NCBI RefSeq assembly: GCF_014695975.1 | Contig: NZ_JACJPI010000058.1 | Location: forward strand, 186,001-250,000 | DNA from: Leptolyngbya sp. FACHB-321 | GTDB lineage: Bacteria > Cyanobacteriota > Cyanobacteriia > Leptolyngbyales > Leptolyngbyaceae | DNA length: 64,000 bases | Direction: 5' to 3' | Shown here: in pieces, positions 37,981 to 48,050 of the stretch | Layout of the letters: the number at the start of each line of letters is the position of its first letter | Numbering within the stretch: the first letter of the stretch is position 1 | Made by a program: the position numbers and the translations under genes | The notes under the pieces: model-generated | The model's input: only the letters and a program-made list of their open reading frames with translations | The model's database searches: none | Told to the model about the DNA's origin: nothing

Positions 37981-40900
37981 CTAAGCTGATTGACTAAGAC
38001 TTGTGATCGTTGCAACGAGTTCAGTTGGATCGATCGGCTTACTAAGATGGCGCTGGAATCCGGCAGCAAGAGCCTTCTGCTGGTTTATTTCCCCTGCATA
38101 GGCGGTAAGGGCGATTGCCTTTGGTAACAGGTTACTGGCAGCAAGCGGCTCTCCTTTCTCTGCAAATTGAGCGATCACGTGCTGCATCAGCGTATAGCCA
38201 TCCATCATAGGCATCCCGATATCACTGATCAGCACATCAACCTCTGTCTTCTTTAATGCCTCCAGTGCTTCTACAGCAGATGCGGCTGAAACAACCATTG
38301 CACCTGCATCCTCCAGGATAAAAATTACTAACTCACGGGCATCAGTTTCATCATCTACCACCAACACTCGAACACCTTCTAAAGGATGTGAGGCAACATC
38401 GGCAGGCTGAAGGCTCTTTGTCTCACTATTTACCTGTCTAGCTTGATCCTTCATTAGCGGTAGGTGGACCGTAAACGTGGTTCCCTGCCCTTCGCCGGAG
38501 CTTTCTACATGAACCGTACCGCCATGCAGTTCAACCAATTGCCGTACGATCGCCAAACCCAGGCCCAAGCCACCAAACTGACGAGTGGTTTTACTGTCTG
38601 CTTGACGAAAGCGATCGAAGATATAAGGAAAAAACTCTGGTGTGATGCCTTTGCCAGTGTCGGTGACAGTGATTTGAGCATAAGAGTGATGAGTGGATGG
38701 CTGATCTACACTCCCACCCACCCAATTCTCCACGTTCCCATGCTCGACCTGCTCTAACCGCACCTCGACTCGTCCGCCGTCTGGGGTAAATTTGATCGCA
38801 TTCGCTAGCAGGTTCCAAACTACTTGCTGTAAACGGCTGGCATCCCCTGCAACGTATCCCACCTTTGGGGCAAAGTAGGTCTGAATCTGCATTGCCTTCG
38901 CTTCTGCCGCTAGGCGCACAGTCTCCATTGCGGCTTCAATCGTAAACTTCAAGTCTACTGGAGCCACATCAAGGATGAGTTTGCCACGTAAAATGCGGGA
39001 AACATCCAGTAAATCTTCAATGAGCTGCGTTTGCAATTTGGCATTGCGTTCAATTGTTTGCAAGCCACGAGCCAGAGTGGCAGGGTCGTGCTGCTGTTTT
39101 TGTAAGAGCGTTGACCAGCCCAAAATGGGATTAAGCGGAGTACGCAATTCGTGGGAGAGCACTGCCAAAAATTCATCTTTCACCCGGCTTGCCTGTTCTG
39201 CCTCTGCTCTAGCACTGCGCTCTGCCTCGTACAATTGAGCGCGGAAGATTGCCTGAGCACACTGACGGCTAAGAGTGAGCATAAACTCGCGATCGTCCTG
39301 GCTGAGTTGCTTGAACTGTTTGAAGGAAAGCGACAGCCCTCCCACCGCTCTGCCGTCAACCATTAAGGGCAGCGAAATCCATGCCTGGAAGGGAAGACTC
39401 TTGTAGATTTCTGCTAAATGAGGATAGCGGGCAAGGCGTTCCGCTAGAGGCTCTGACCAAACAGGCTGCTTATTTCGTACTGCGTCCGCTAAGGGAAAGG
39501 GTGCAGTGAGGGGAAATTGCCGATGGCTTTCTACTGGATTTACGGCATACCCGACTGCTTGCACAATTTCCAAAACGGTTCCATCCGGGCTTAGAAGTGC
39601 CATGAGTGCTGCATCTGCTTCTAGAGCCGCAGTGCTTTGCTCTACAATCACCGCCGCTACTTGAACGGGTGTCAGAGATTCTGAGAGGGCGGCTGTCACC
39701 ATTTGTAAGCGAGTCGTGCGATCAGCAGCGGTTTCAGCCGCTTGCTTTGCCTGTTGAGCGGTGTGATAAAGGTACGCGTTGTCAATGGCGATCGCGGCTT
39801 GACGCGCCAAATCTTGAGCTAGAGCAAGATCTGTGAGGCTATAGCGGCGATTTGATTCAGTAAACACAAAAGAAATGCTGCCTAAAACTCGTCCACGCGC
39901 TTGCAGTGGGGTAATAATGCACGACCTTAAGCCGACACTTTGCAAGATTGCTAGATACTCAGGATTCAATACAGTCGCCGTGAGTTGTTCATCGGTAATG
40001 TCGATCGCAATTTCACTTTGCCCGCTTTTCATGACCTGAGAGATGCCATACCCATCATCTAAGTGCCTGGGGAAGCGTTGTGCTAGTTCCCAACCCAACT
40101 GCACCTTATCGGGATTGGCATGCGCAACTGCAACACGACTAATGGTGCCATCATCATTCAATAAATCTACAGAACACCAGTCTGCGAAATAAGGTACGAC
40201 TAACTTGGCAACGCTTTGAAGCGTTTGTTCATAATCCAATGACGATGCCAGTGCTGTACTGACATCAACCAAAAAAGCCGATCGTCGCTGCTCCGTTTCA
40301 GCTTCCAGACGAGCCGTTTGTTCCTGAGTTTGCTCTCGAATTAGTTGGGCACGTTCCTCTGCAAGGCTTAAGCGAACGGCTTCTGCTTGTTTGCGATCGG
40401 TGATGTCGTGCATAACCACCACTGCGCCCTGTTTATTGCCTTGAGCATCAGCAATGCTTTGCCCACTGCTGAGCAAGGTTCGCGTCATTCCTGCTTTGGG
40501 GGCAATCACCATCTCAACGTTGGCAACGGTTTCTCCCTGTAAGGCACGAAACAGCGGAATCTCGTCTTTAGGCATCCGCGTTTTGCCGTCCGGCAGATAC
40601 AAGTCATAATATTCTGCCCACTGGTCAGGGGGGAGCGGTTGCTCTGGTAGTCCATGAAATCTTCGTGCTGACCGATTAAAGAGCGTTAAAAGTCCATCGG
40701 CGTTACAGGCGACAATACCTGCCTGCACGTTATCTAGCAACACCCGCAGCATTTCTTGTTCTTTTTGCAGGGCAGCTTCTGCTTGCTGGCGATCGACAAT
40801 TTCTAGTTGAAGGCGTTGGTTTACTTTAGACAATGCAGTCGTTCGTTGTTCTACCTGGCGCTGCAACTCTTGCTGCACTTGTTGCCGGGCAACCTCCGCT

Positions 40901-41907
40901 TGTTGGCGCTCCAATTCAGTAGCAATCCGCAGCGCAAAGATAGTCAGTAGAGACTCTACAAGCTGAAGATTGATTAAAGGTTTGCTGTCCATGATGCCCA
41001 GCAGCCCAAGCGGTGTACCTGCCGAGTCAAAGAATGGAATTGCCGCGTAGCTCTCTACCCTGAAAGGGGCTAGCAGCGGCGCTTGAGGAAACTGCGCTTG
41101 CACGCCATCGGGATAGCAACACAACTTTTGTTTTTGAATCACCTGCCAGCAAGGTGTGTCGCGCAGTAAGTACTCAAAGTTGGCAATGATTTGACCGTTG
41201 GCGCAGGCAGCGATCGTCTTAATAGCATCCCGGTTTGCCCCATCCACCAGACCAATGTAGGTGTAATCTATCCCCAAAGTTTTGGTGAAATGTTGTACCA
41301 GAGCCGAGAAGAAAGCTTCACCCGTGGCAACAGAAACCCCCTGCGTGATTTCTAACAATGCTGTATCAAGCTGGGCGACTTTGCGAGCTGCCAAGCGTAG
41401 CTCTAGTTCATCCATCACCATTGCAGCAAGATCGGACAACACAGCTTGCTGCTCGTCAGTTAACGTCGTGCGTGGTTGAGTATCGAACAAACAAAGGGTA
41501 CCGAGGTTAAAGCCATCCTGAGTTAGTAAGGGTGCACCTGCATAAAACCGTAGACCAGGTTCATTCTGCACAAAGGGGTTGCAAAGGAGGCGATCGTCCT
41601 GGCGGGTATCGGGAATAACTAAAACGTCGCTGGAATACAGTGTCAGACTGCAAATAGTGGCATCTCGCTGCACTTCTTGGATATCAAAACCGTAAGCCGA
41701 CTTGAACCAACCCCGCGACTCATCAACTAAGGAAACGAGCACGATCGGCATCCCAAACAAGCGTGCAGCTAAAGCAGTAATGCGATCAAATGCTGCTTCC
41801 GGCGGTGTATCAAGAATGTTGTACCGTCGCAATGCTTTTAAGCGTTCCGCTTCATGAGTAGGCAAAGGAACCGAGGGTAACGGAGGTTCTGGTAGTGGTT
41901 GAGTCAT
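37981..41907 (-). CDS. Multi-GAF/PAS hybrid sensor histidine kinase
   Basis: 1308 residues, no transmembrane helices, so cytoplasmic. Order: GAF (about 35-175, RRYNILDTPPEAAFDRITALA), second GAF (190-340), coiled coil (340-390), PAS (395-515), third GAF (555-730, SLDYEQTLQSVAKLVVPYFADWCSVD), fourth GAF (745-915), HisKA with [16 protein letters not shown], HATPase with NLLANAIKFTP, DTGKGITPEF and [10 protein letters not shown], and a C-terminal receiver with ISDIGMPMMDGY and SKP. None of the GAF domains shows an obvious bilin-attachment Cys. Kinase and receiver share high similarity with those of the 4844-8071 gene, suggesting a common ancestor. ATG 41907 is chosen over TTG 41922. Confidence 0.93.
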   Translation of the reverse strand: MTQPLPEPPLPSVPLPTHEAERLKALRRYNILDTPPEAAFDRITALAARLFGMPIVLVSLVDESRGWFKSAYGFDIQEVQRDATICSLTLYSSDVLVIPDTRQDDRLLCNPFVQNEPGLRFYAGAPLLTQDGFNLGTLCLFDTQPRTTLTDEQQAVLSDLAAMVMDELELRLAARKVAQLDTALLEITQGVSVATGEAFFSALVQHFTKTLGIDYTYIGLVDGANRDAIKTIAACANGQIIANFEYLLRDTPCWQVIQKQKLCCYPDGVQAQFPQAPLLAPFRVESYAAIPFFDSAGTPLGLLGIMDSKPLINLQLVESLLTIFALRIATELERQQAEVARQQVQQELQRQVEQRTTALSKVNQRLQLEIVDRQQAEAALQKEQEMLRVLLDNVQAGIVACNADGLLTLFNRSARRFHGLPEQPLPPDQWAEYYDLYLPDGKTRMPKDEIPLFRALQGETVANVEMVIAPKAGMTRTLLSSGQSIADAQGNKQGAVVVMHDITDRKQAEAVRLSLAEERAQLIREQTQEQTARLEAETEQRRSAFLVDVSTALASSLDYEQTLQSVAKLVVPYFADWCSVDLLNDDGTISRVAVAHANPDKVQLGWELAQRFPRHLDDGYGISQVMKSGQSEIAIDITDEQLTATVLNPEYLAILQSVGLRSCIITPLQARGRVLGSISFVFTESNRRYSLTDLALAQDLARQAAIAIDNAYLYHTAQQAKQAAETAADRTTRLQMVTAALSESLTPVQVAAVIVEQSTAALEADAALMALLSPDGTVLEIVQAVGYAVNPVESHRQFPLTAPFPLADAVRNKQPVWSEPLAERLARYPHLAEIYKSLPFQAWISLPLMVDGRAVGGLSLSFKQFKQLSQDDREFMLTLSRQCAQAIFRAQLYEAERSARAEAEQASRVKDEFLAVLSHELRTPLNPILGWSTLLQKQQHDPATLARGLQTIERNAKLQTQLIEDLLDVSRILRGKLILDVAPVDLKFTIEAAMETVRLAAEAKAMQIQTYFAPKVGYVAGDASRLQQVVWNLLANAIKFTPDGGRVEVRLEQVEHGNVENWVGGSVDQPSTHHSYAQITVTDTGKGITPEFFPYIFDRFRQADSKTTRQFGGLGLGLAIVRQLVELHGGTVHVESSGEGQGTTFTVHLPLMKDQARQVNSETKSLQPADVASHPLEGVRVLVVDDETDARELVIFILEDAGAMVVSAASAVEALEALKKTEVDVLISDIGMPMMDGYTLMQHVIAQFAEKGEPLAASNLLPKAIALTAYAGEINQQKALAAGFQRHLSKPIDPTELVATITSLSQSA

Positions 41908-42771
41908 GAATCGGATTAGCAAGCAACAATAGCTAACGGTTAGAAATAAGAGCAGACATCAATCCTAGCCAGTTTCTTTTGTTAAGGAAGCGTGCATTGT
42001 GCTTAATGACGTGCTTACCCTGCGTTATGCTTCTAGCTCTACAGGTCTTGCAAGTGACGTTACCGCAGGGTGCTAACTGCCTACTGGCTTGCTCCTGGTT
42101 AGGCACAGATCGTAAGCAGCAGATCTATAAATGGAACGTGTGACATTGGTAGATGAGACAATGCAACGAAGCTAGAGGTAAAAGTGCAGCCGTTGGTGTT
42201 GAAGCCGACAGCTAGTGTTGGAACCGATCTTACGATCTTTGGAGTTGTCGGTTCTTACGCTATTTGGCTGACTCAGGTTTTGGAATACCCTGAAACGTAA
42301 TATCTATACGAGCACCATGAGCAATCAAGCCCATTTTCACTAAGTGAGTATGAACCCGTCTAGCCTGAGATGCGACAGGCGAAGCATAAACTGTCACCAC
42401 ACGTAACGATCGCTGTACAGGCGATCGAAACGGTGTCTATTTCAAAAATGCTAAACCGATGCTGAAGCTCGGCAACGGATATTGTAAGTTGCGATCGGTT
42501 CAAGCCAGACTCTTACTGGGCTTGGTACAAGCACGTTGCCTTACGCAGACTCGATCGCGCAGCGAAAAACTAGTCCAGCTATGACAACGCTCTAGCGGTT
42601 GAACCGACTGTTGAAGAGCTTGGACCAATTGCAGTAACGCTTTTAATCCCCTGAGTTTGCTGGAAGCAGCGTCAGCAAGATATGTCAAGGCGAAATACAG
42701 CTATAAGCCTAAGCTGTTTGAACTAAACAACTTAGGCTTACAACCAGATAAAAATAACGATCGTAAAAAGA
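41908..42771. other. Intergenic region containing degraded coding sequence
   Basis: 864 bp upstream of the large kinase gene and downstream of the tRNA. Between 42260 and about 42690 the minus strand looks coding, but in changing frames (listed separately). The rest (41908-42259) shows no gene. Confidence 0.45.
42260..42690 (-). pseudogene. Possible decayed gene of unknown family
   Basis: The minus strand gives protein-like translations in successive frames, each closed by a stop. Near 42520-42688: LKALLQLVQALQQSVQPLER. Near 42400-42480: LTISVAELQHRFSIFEIDTV. Near 42260-42436: LRVVTVYASPVASQARRVHT and, further on, GARIDITFQGIPKPES before TAG. The last part has the V.VYASPV.SQA..V...L...G pattern that recalls a SPOR-like module. 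No single frame has a good start. I read it as a frameshifted remnant, with low certainty. Confidence 0.35.
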
Positions 42772-42853
42772 TGCGGATGGCGAGACTCGAACTCGCAAGG
42801 GCTATGCCACACGCACCTCAAGCGTGCGCGTATACCAATTCCGCCACATCCGC
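42772..42853 (-). tRNA. tRNA-Leu(GAG)
   Basis: 82 nt, class II tRNA. The acceptor GCGGATG (42853-42847) pairs with CATCCGC (42779-42773), discriminator A at 42772. The anticodon stem CACGC/GCGTG encloses the loop TTGAGGT, anticodon GAG. There is a long variable arm, and a T-arm with GTTCGAGTC. CCA is not encoded. The D-loop GGTATACGC fits Leu tRNAs. Confidence 0.95.
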
Positions 42854-43183
42854 ACAAGCTGGCTTCCAAAAACCAGTCTCTTCTAAGCAACGTCTCTGAG
42901 TCTGATGTTTCTGATTAAAAAACCTTCAACATCAGGTAACACAGCAAGCCACTCGACTAAGAATGACTCAACTGGCGCAAACTTGAGGTTTGGTTTGCTT
43001 TGAGACTTACTCAGCATAGCAAAAAGCGGTCCGAGGTTTGCGATCGTGGCACTAAATTTGTTGAAAGTATTTGGGAACTAATCAACAGTCGATCAGTTCT
43101 ATGCAGAAGTAGATGTCTAAGCAACGATAAAAGGATACGCTACGAGAAATTTGTCTTGGGTCTACTCGTCGGGAGCAAAGCCT
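42854..43183. other. tRNA-Leu / methyltransferase intergenic region
   Basis: 330 bp between divergent genes. It contains an inverted repeat CTGATGTT/AACATCAG (42902-42909, 42928-42935), which lies upstream of the tRNA. GGGAG just before GTG 43184 is the likely ribosome binding site of the methyltransferase. Confidence 0.4.
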
Positions 43184-44131
43184 GTGGTGTTACGCAAACA
43201 GATCGGTTTAGGAGTGATGGGAGCGGTCGTCAGCCTATCGCTTGCCTTTCTTGGAGGGAGTGAGCGCACTGCAACGATCGCTCAAACAGCGCCAACCCCA
43301 ACCCCTACAGAAAATCCTATTCCTATCAAACCAGATGTGCCCTATGTGCCAACACCCGAAACGGTTGTCACAGAAATGCTAAAGCTAGCAGGTGTGAGCC
43401 GTGAGGATGTAGTGTATGACCTCGGCTCTGGCGACGGTCGGCTAGTGGTTACAGCCGTTAAAGATTATGGTGCCCGACGTGGGGTAGGGGTAGATATCAA
43501 TCCAGGGCTAGTGCGCTTAAGTAATGAGAATGCACAGAAAGCAGGAGTGAGCGATCGCGTTCAATTCCTCCAGCAAGATCTCTTTCAAACTAACCTTCGT
43601 GATGCCAGCGTGGTAACACTTTACCTACTGCCTGAAATCAATTTGAAGTTGCGCCCCAAACTCTTAAACGACCTACGACCCGGCACCCGTCTTGTCTCCC
43701 ACGCTTTCACAATGGGCGACTGGAAACCAGATAAAACGGTTACTGTTCCTGCAAGCGCTGGCTCTTCGTTGCCACGCAATATCTATTATTGGGTTGTCCC
43801 TGAACGTGTTGCGGGCGACTGGCAGGGACGGGTCGAATTTGCGCCTGGTCGCAGCCAACCCTATACCTTGCGGTTTACACAGCAGTTCCAGCAGGTGAAG
43901 GGCGATGCGATCGCGGATGGCAAGAAGTACAGCATCCCCAACATTACGCTGACGGGCGATCAACTCTCATTTAGCCGCGCTGAAAAAATCCAGGGACAGC
44001 AAGGCGCTATTCAATTTAAGGGACGCATTGAAGGCGATACGCTTAAAGGTACTGCAAGCGTTAAGTGGGGTCCTTTAGCACGAAACTTCCCGATTGTTGC
44101 TAAACGCAGCACTCAAGCAACCAAGTGGTAA
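43184..44131 (+). CDS. Exported SAM-dependent methyltransferase-like protein
   Basis: About 315 residues. An N-terminal signal peptide or anchor (KQIGLGVMGAVVSLSLAFLG) is followed by a Thr/Pro-rich linker. A class I methyltransferase core lies at about 60-200: motif I VYDLGSGDGRLV, motif II GVGVDINPGLV, motif post-I VQFLQQDLF, and LYLLPEINLKLRPKLL. The C-terminal 110 residues form a beta-rich domain of unknown role (QGRVEFAPGRSQPYTLRF). Methyltransferases on the periplasmic side are odd because SAM is cytoplasmic, so the core may be anchored in the cytoplasm or no longer catalytic. GTG 43184 has GGGAG about 8 nt upstream; TTG 43151 is an alternative. Confidence 0.82.
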   Translation: MVLRKQIGLGVMGAVVSLSLAFLGGSERTATIAQTAPTPTPTENPIPIKPDVPYVPTPETVVTEMLKLAGVSREDVVYDLGSGDGRLVVTAVKDYGARRGVGVDINPGLVRLSNENAQKAGVSDRVQFLQQDLFQTNLRDASVVTLYLLPEINLKLRPKLLNDLRPGTRLVSHAFTMGDWKPDKTVTVPASAGSSLPRNIYYWVVPERVAGDWQGRVEFAPGRSQPYTLRFTQQFQQVKGDAIADGKKYSIPNITLTGDQLSFSRAEKIQGQQGAIQFKGRIEGDTLKGTASVKWGPLARNFPIVAKRSTQATKW

Positions 44132-44196
44132 CTAGGAGCACGATCGCCCCTTAAGACGCTGGTGGAGTTACAGCAGTTTTTGTGCCAGTGATTTAG

Positions 44197-44226
44197 TGGG
44201 TTGCTAAATGCGTTGTGTTTTTAGCA
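44197..44226. terminator. Weak hairpin between the methyltransferase gene and dnaB
   Basis: TGCTAAA (44202-44208) pairs with TTTAGCA (44220-44226). Flanking GTGGGT and CCCA extend the stem with one bulge. It lies between convergent genes and could end transcripts from either side. Confidence 0.35.
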
Positions 44227-44295
44227 CCCATCAACTCCATTACTGCATAGTGATGGCTCCACTTACCTTGATCCAAGCACGCTTTGATGCTGCCT

Positions 44296-45648
44296 CTAAG
44301 TGCGATTTGGCGCTGCTAAGTTGCGGAACTGAGTAAACTGCGACTCAAACAGAAGTTTGACGGTTCCAGTTGGGCCATTCCGATGTTTCGAGATGATGAC
44401 TTCCGCGATACCCCGATCGGGCGTGTCAGGGTTATAGTACTCATCGCGGTAAAGCATCATGATCAGGTCAGCATCTTGCTCGATTGCACCTGATTCGCGC
44501 AAGTCAGACATCATTGGTCGCTTATTGGTGCGCGACTCGACGCTACGACTCAACTGGGAAAGCGCTATGACGGGCACACTAAGTTCTCGTGCCAGTCCTT
44601 TAAGCGCACGTGTAATGCGTGACAGCTCTTGCACCCGATTGTCGCTACCGCCATCCATTAACTGTAAATAGTCCAGCAAGATTAAGCCGAGCGCACCACC
44701 CTGTTCAGCCTGAAGTCGGCGTGCCTTCGATCGGATCTCAGTGATGCTGATATTCGGCGTATCGTCGATAAACATTGGTAGTTGCGACAGAGTGCTGATA
44801 GCATGACCCAGCGGCTCCCATTCATTTTGGCTCACACGCCCTGCCCGTAGTCGACCACTTTCAATCCGCACCTCACTGGCTAGCAATCGCTGAACCAGTT
44901 GTTCTTTCGACATTTCCAGGCTAAAGACGGCAACAGGTAACTTGTGAAAGGCGGCGATATTACGGGCAACGTTCATCGTAAAAGATGTTTTGCCCATCGA
45001 CGGTCGCCCCGCTACGATAATGAGATCAGAGCGCTGAAAGCCCTGAGTCATCGCATCTAGATCATAGAAACCGCAGGACAACCCAGGCAACACCATGCCC
45101 AGCGATCGGCTCTCAATATCTGAAAAAGTGTGCGTCAAAATATCGGACGCTGCCATTAAGCCTTGCTGCGGGCGATCTTGCGTCACACCAAACAGCTTTT
45201 GCTCGGACTGATCAAGTATTACTTCTAGATCATTGGATGTGTCGTGCCCCAAATGTGCAATCTCGTTGCCCGCCTTGATCAGCTTACGGCGCATATACTT
45301 GTCCATCACCAGTTGAGCATACTGGTCAATGTTGACAGCGCTCACTGTGCGATCGATTAACTGTGCCAGCTTACTTTGCCCGCCCACCTTTTCGAGAAGA
45401 CCACGATCGATCAACCAGGATGTAATGCTCATCAAATCTGTAGGGCTGCCTTGTCCTTGCAGCACCAGAGCAGCGCGATAAATTTCTCGGTGAGCACTCA
45501 AGTAGAAGGCATCGGGATGAAGCAAATCTGCAACCCGATTGACACCCTCTGGGTCTAGCAAAATGCCGCCCAGAATTGATTCTTCAGCATCAATGTTCTG
45601 AGGCGGCAGGCGATCGCTAAAGGCTTGGAAATTGAGTTCCTGAACCAT
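44296..45648 (-). CDS. dnaB: Replicative DNA helicase DnaB
   Basis: A 450-residue hexameric 5'-3' helicase that opens the replication fork. The N-terminal domain begins LPPQNIDAEESILGGILLDPEG. The RecA-like motor has Walker A GRPSMGKTS, Walker B LILLDYLQLM, and the conserved QLSRSVESR and MMLYRDEYY. The start is ATG 45648 (MVQELNFQAF); the 28 extra codons upstream to 45732 are nonconserved. No intein interrupts it, unlike many cyanobacterial dnaB genes. It is downstream of rplI, the usual bacterial pairing, with 240 bp between. Confidence 0.97.
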   Translation of the reverse strand: MVQELNFQAFSDRLPPQNIDAEESILGGILLDPEGVNRVADLLHPDAFYLSAHREIYRAALVLQGQGSPTDLMSITSWLIDRGLLEKVGGQSKLAQLIDRTVSAVNIDQYAQLVMDKYMRRKLIKAGNEIAHLGHDTSNDLEVILDQSEQKLFGVTQDRPQQGLMAASDILTHTFSDIESRSLGMVLPGLSCGFYDLDAMTQGFQRSDLIIVAGRPSMGKTSFTMNVARNIAAFHKLPVAVFSLEMSKEQLVQRLLASEVRIESGRLRAGRVSQNEWEPLGHAISTLSQLPMFIDDTPNISITEIRSKARRLQAEQGGALGLILLDYLQLMDGGSDNRVQELSRITRALKGLARELSVPVIALSQLSRSVESRTNKRPMMSDLRESGAIEQDADLIMMLYRDEYYNPDTPDRGIAEVIISKHRNGPTGTVKLLFESQFTQFRNLAAPNRT

Positions 45649-45888
45649 AAGAAACAGAGACGGCAACAATATGTTGGAGAAGTAACCCACACATCCAGCA
45701 TGGCTCACTTCACTATACAGGGAAGACCGCACTTGCTCTACTACATGTAGCGTTGCTTAACGCTCGCTCAAGACTAAAACGCTAAGTGTAGTGAAGTGTT
45801 AGCATAGGCAGACGCTAACGTATATTTAGTACCTGCGTACTATTATAGCAAAGCCAAACTCCCTGGACAACCGCCTTGAGCTGACGCT

Positions 45889-46347
45889 CTAGCTAGCAAC
45901 AACCTGAATTTCAACCGTTGCGGTAACGTCAGGATGCAGCTTGATATCTGCCTTGTAAGAACCAAGCTTGTGAATATCGGGTAGCGTAATACCACGGCGA
46001 TCGACCTCTTGCTGAGTCGTCTGCAAAATTACATCAGCGACATCCTGGTTGGTTACAGTACCAAAAATCGCCTCATTTTCGCCGACCTGCTTGGCAATGA
46101 TATAACTTGCCACAGCTTGCAAAGCTGCTCTGCGCGTTTCTGCTTCCTGCTTTTCTTCCAGCAAGCGCACCCGCTCTAACTCTCTGCGCCGCTCGACCTG
46201 CTTCAAGAGACCAGGAGTCGTGCGCGCCCCAATGCCTTGCGGAATGAGATAGTTGCGAGCATAGCCAGGAGCGACTTCAACCAGATCTCCTGCTTTACCC
46301 AACTTACTTACATCTTTACTGAGAACTAACTGTACGCGCTTTGCCAT
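45889..46347 (-). CDS. rplI: 50S ribosomal protein L9
   Basis: A 152-residue large-subunit protein binding 23S rRNA. It has the family N-terminal motif [24 protein letters not shown], a long connecting helix ([25 protein letters not shown]) and a C-terminal domain ending [19 protein letters not shown] lies just upstream of ATG 46347. It is first in the rplI-dnaB pair. Confidence 0.97.
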   Translation of the reverse strand: MAKRVQLVLSKDVSKLGKAGDLVEVAPGYARNYLIPQGIGARTTPGLLKQVERRRELERVRLLEEKQEAETRRAALQAVASYIIAKQVGENEAIFGTVTNQDVADVILQTTQQEVDRRGITLPDIHKLGSYKADIKLHPDVTATVEIQVVAS

Positions 46348-46932
46348 AACCTTCCCTTCGCCGCAATCTTTCTAAATTTCTAAGGTGTAAAAACCCACAG
46401 AAATACAATACTACCCCATGAAAGAGTGTTCGCTCTACAGTTTTGTTGAGAATGAGTGAAGAGATTTAGCTCAAGTTATGCCTTACTTAAAAATGCTTGG
46501 GCAAACTATCTGCATGCTAGGAGTCTAACCTGTCCCCTTGCCTGCTAGAGAAGAGAGCCGGAAAGGGTCGTGAAAGCTGTTTTTAGAGTGGGAGGAGCTT
46601 CTCTACAGCAGGCAGCGATGGCATTCAAGGTCAATTGCAAGATTGAGAGAAGCAGAAAAAAATTAGTTTGAGTGCCTGGAGTCCCGCGCTCCGTATTAAT
46701 GTGTTCTTTCCTGCATGACTTTCTGGAGTACACAACTATCGCTACTTCACCATCACTCAATCTCGTGATGTTCTATTTCTTTTGAGGGAAGTGTTAGCAG
46801 CCGAGTCGTTTTACGCTAAGTTTGTATAAAGCTATCAAATTTTGTTGATCGCTGGCACGTTTATTGAATCGCTAGAACTGCCCCCGGCTCCCTGTTTATT
46901 TGAATGGGTACTGGATTCCAGAAAATTGAGCC
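46348..46932. other. Divergent region upstream of rplI and the TPR-FHA gene
   Basis: 585 bp with no supported gene. The 71-codon frame near 46545-46760 looks random. No strong hairpin or known operator was seen. Confidence 0.4.
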
Positions 46933-48012
46933 ATGCTTGATACCGGTCAACTTCAACTCAGTGGTGATGCTCTTCTGTGGTTTAGACAGGGACTAGCAGC
47001 GGCTGCGACTGAAGCCTACGAGCGAGCCGTAGCGCATTATGATCGCGTCATTGCTATTAGACCCGATTTTTACGAAGTTTGGTACGAACGTGGTTTGTCT
47101 CTCGAAAAGTGCGGTTCTTATCTAGAAGCGATCGCCAGTTACGATCAAGCGCTCAACCTGCGACCTAAAAGTGAGGTGTGCGTCCAGATCTGGCATGACC
47201 GTGGTAACGCCCTGCAGTACGGTCTGGGGCGCTATACTGAAGCGATCGAGAGCTATGATCGGGTATTACAAATTAACCCACGTCACGAGCACACATGGCA
47301 GAGCCGTGGCAACGCGCTGCTATATGGGTTAGACCAACCGACTCAAGCGATTGCTAGCTACGATCGCGTACTGCACATTAACCCAGATAACTCTTTAGCA
47401 TGGCGCAACCGTGGCAATGCACTCATTGAGTTGCACCGTTACGTCGAGGCGATCGCTAGCTATGATCGTGCCCTCGCTATTAAGCCAGACGATGATGTTT
47501 CTTGGCACGCTCGTCACCTTGCCTCTGAGCGCTCAGGGCTAAACTATCGACCACCCACTACTCACCCAGCCTGGTATGGCGCTGGCTTTAGCGACTCACG
47601 AACGTTTGTGGAAGGCGATTTGGATAGCAGCGCGACGTTTGCACCGATGTCCGATCGTGGTATTCAACCGTTTCTGGGGCGTCGGAACGAGTCAATTTTG
47701 GTTGTTGAAGACGAGCGAGGCAAGCGAGACATCACTTTGGATCGCGATCAGTATCAAATTGGGCGTGATCCGCAAAGCGATATCTGCCTCCACTCTCAGT
47801 TTGCCTCTCGTCATCACGCGATCCTGACAAAGGTTCTTAAAGAAGATGGCAGCTATGGCTACCAGATTACCGATGGCGACCTGGATGGAAAGGCAAGCAC
47901 CAATGGGTTGGTGATCAATGGTCAAAAATACCGGACGTGGGAGCTGAAGCCAGAAGACGTAATTGTTTTTGGTCCCAAAGTGCGGGCAACCTATCGTCGC
48001 TCTTCTCTTTGA
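46933..48012 (+). CDS. TPR-FHA protein
   Basis: 359 residues. About five tetratricopeptide repeats (about 10-195) carry the AIASYDRAL.I.PD..AW..RGNAL consensus. A disordered linker follows, then a C-terminal FHA domain (about 270-345) with YQIGRDPQ, SRHHAILTK and STNGLVING. The pairing suggests a scaffold that binds phosphothreonine proteins. It is the second FHA protein in the window. ATG 46933 follows a GAGCC stretch with no strong ribosome binding site. Both domains are common in cyanobacteria, and the exact role is unknown. Confidence 0.86.
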   Translation: MLDTGQLQLSGDALLWFRQGLAAAATEAYERAVAHYDRVIAIRPDFYEVWYERGLSLEKCGSYLEAIASYDQALNLRPKSEVCVQIWHDRGNALQYGLGRYTEAIESYDRVLQINPRHEHTWQSRGNALLYGLDQPTQAIASYDRVLHINPDNSLAWRNRGNALIELHRYVEAIASYDRALAIKPDDDVSWHARHLASERSGLNYRPPTTHPAWYGAGFSDSRTFVEGDLDSSATFAPMSDRGIQPFLGRRNESILVVEDERGKRDITLDRDQYQIGRDPQSDICLHSQFASRHHAILTKVLKEDGSYGYQITDGDLDGKASTNGLVINGQKYRTWELKPEDVIVFGPKVRATYRRSSL

Positions 48013-48050
48013 AGCCCTCTAAACATTCTTAAAACAATAAGCTTTGATTG

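Noticed and set aside
42657-42899. 80-codon + strand frame
   Set aside because: It is the antisense of tRNA-Leu(GAG) and its flanks.
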